Below, one piece after another: positions 5,066-5,834 of a DNA stretch of 5,834 bases (position 1 is the first letter of the stretch; the number at the start of each line of letters is the position of its first letter). The translations under genes were made by a program, and so were the position numbers. The DNA lies in the NCBI GenBank assembly GCA_046597895.1, contig JBKJJS010000042.1:1-5834 (forward strand). The letters run 5' to 3'. The notes under the pieces were generated by a model, which was given only the letters and a program-made list of their open reading frames with translations, did not search any database and had not been told where the DNA came from. The DNA is from WLJO01 sp046597895 (GTDB taxonomy: Bacteria; Actinomycetota; Acidimicrobiia; Acidimicrobiales; Ilumatobacteraceae).

Positions 5066-5130
5066 GCGCCGTCGATCTCCACGCGTCAGCCGGCGCGGAG
5101 ATCCAGGCCCGCACGTCGCTCGGCAAGAGG

Positions 5131-5747
5131 CCTGGAACTACTGCGCCAGCACATCGTTCCCGACGCCGTCTACGTCGTACTGGCTACGTGGGCTCATCGC
5201 CCACTCCCCGCTCGTCGGCATCAAGGCCCCGAAGATCGAGCACGAGCCGATGCGGTTCCTGCTGCCTGATGACGTCCACGACCTCGCCGACACGATCGAT
5301 CCGAGATACCGGGCGCTGGTCTTCATCGCGGCCTACTGCGGACCGCGCATCGGCGAGGTGGCCGCGCTGCGCTGGGATCGTGTCGATCTGCTCCGCCGCA
5401 CGGTGTCCGTCGTCGAATAGCTCGACCGTGGCGTCTTGCGACCACCCAAGAGCAGCGCTGGCGTCCGCAGCGTCGTCATGCCCCGACTGGTCGCCGAGGC
5501 GCTCACCGACCACCGCACGGCCGGCTACGGGCAACCCGGTACGAACGGCTTCGTCTTCGCCATGCCTGGTGGCACTGCGCTCGAGGTCAACAACTGGCGG
5601 CGTCGCTACTGGCAACCCGCGGTGAACGCGGCCGGGCTCGACGGGCTTCGGATCCACGACCTTCGGCACACGGCCGCCTCGCTCGCCATCAGTTTCGCCG
5701 CCGGCGCCGAAATCGACCGCTCCGCCGCGCTGAACCAACTCTTCTGA
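5131..5747 (+). pseudogene. Tyrosine-recombinase (phage-type integrase) pseudogene
   Basis: The main frame from 5193 reads LIAHSPLVGIKAPKIEHEP, then RALVFIAAYCGPRIGEVAAL with the first catalytic arginine (5346-5348), RWDRVDL, a premature TAG (5418-5420), RPPKSSAGVRSV with the beta-hairpin lysine (5448-5450), and GLRIHDLRHTAASLAIS with the catalytic H-x-x-R (5655-5666). It then passes at 5700 into the 135-bp repeat and ends FAAGAEIDRSAALNQLF (TGA 5745-5747). The late histidine or tryptophan and the tyrosine nucleophile are missing. Upstream, LELLRQHIVPDAVYVVLAT (from 5132) in another frame matches N-terminal integrase patterns with an internal deletion. Full enzymes are about 370-400 residues. 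The TAG stands where relatives usually have glutamine (VVEQL). It is the likely integration enzyme of the tRNA-Phe island, now dead. Confidence 0.92.
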
Positions 5748-5834
5748 GGGCGGCGACCCGCACCGATGGCGGCCGGCGACCCGACGACGGGGCGAACCGA
5801 ACCCAAGGGCGACGAAGTCCTCACCCGCTCAGTG
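5700..5834 (+). repeat. Right copy of the direct repeat, cut by the window edge
   Basis: Same sequence and orientation as 1294-1428 (133 of 135 identical; the last 97 positions are identical). Here the repeat begins inside the integrase frame, directly after LAISFA, and replaces the end of the catalytic domain with the same 16-residue tail and TGA found in the left copy (glutamine instead of arginine near the end). The internal 10-bp direct repeat CGGCGACCCG is present too. Confidence 0.95.

Noticed and set aside
5062..5625. Plus-strand open frame over the integrase region
   Set aside because: Serine- and arginine-rich shadow; the integrase motifs lie in a different frame.
1..5834. CRISPR array, rRNA gene or plasmid origin
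   Set aside because: No evenly spaced repeats, no rRNA signature and no set of iterons with a replication gene were seen.

Overview
This is a high-GC window with actinobacterial traits: an actinobacterial-type tRNA-Phe anticodon arm, leaderless promoters of the TANNNT type, GTG starts and overlapping toxin-antitoxin genes. I cannot place it below the level of a high-GC actinobacterium (an acidimicrobial or related lineage is possible). It looks like a decaying genomic island beside a tRNA-Phe gene: toxin-antitoxin cassettes, an integrase wreck, an insertion-sequence stub and one intact metabolic gene.

Left part (1-1150): the 3' end of a ribbon-helix-helix (RHH) protein gene overlaps a small gene of unknown function that is broken by a one-base loss in a C run. 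Next comes a complete RHH-antitoxin/Doc-toxin operon with a perfect inverted-repeat operator just before its start codon.

Junction (1151-1879): no convincing gene. It holds the left copy of a direct repeat of at least 135 bp, two hairpins, the 3' half of a tRNA-Phe gene (minus strand, cut exactly at the anticodon loop) and a cluster of a GCGGTGAGAT-like 10-mer. The tRNA half is the usual mark left by a tyrosine-recombinase element. Its orientation predicts that the element extends to the right and that the intact tRNA-Phe lies past the right edge.

Middle (1880-4735): two diverged copies of a hairpin-plus-ATG motif, in inverted orientation, bracket a minus-strand region. That region holds a second, decayed antitoxin/Doc pair, the N-terminal stub of an IS110-type transposase, an intact acyl-CoA-dehydrogenase-fold flavoprotein and a possible small membrane protein. 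The hairpin shows compensatory base-pair changes between the two copies.

Right part (4736-5834): a small gene with a premature TAG, then a tyrosine-recombinase pseudogene (frameshift, premature TAG, no catalytic tyrosine). Its 3' end runs directly into the second copy of the 135-bp repeat, which continues to the window edge. The integrase remnant and the tRNA half are the expected two ends of one integrated element. The repeat may reflect tandem insertion of related elements.
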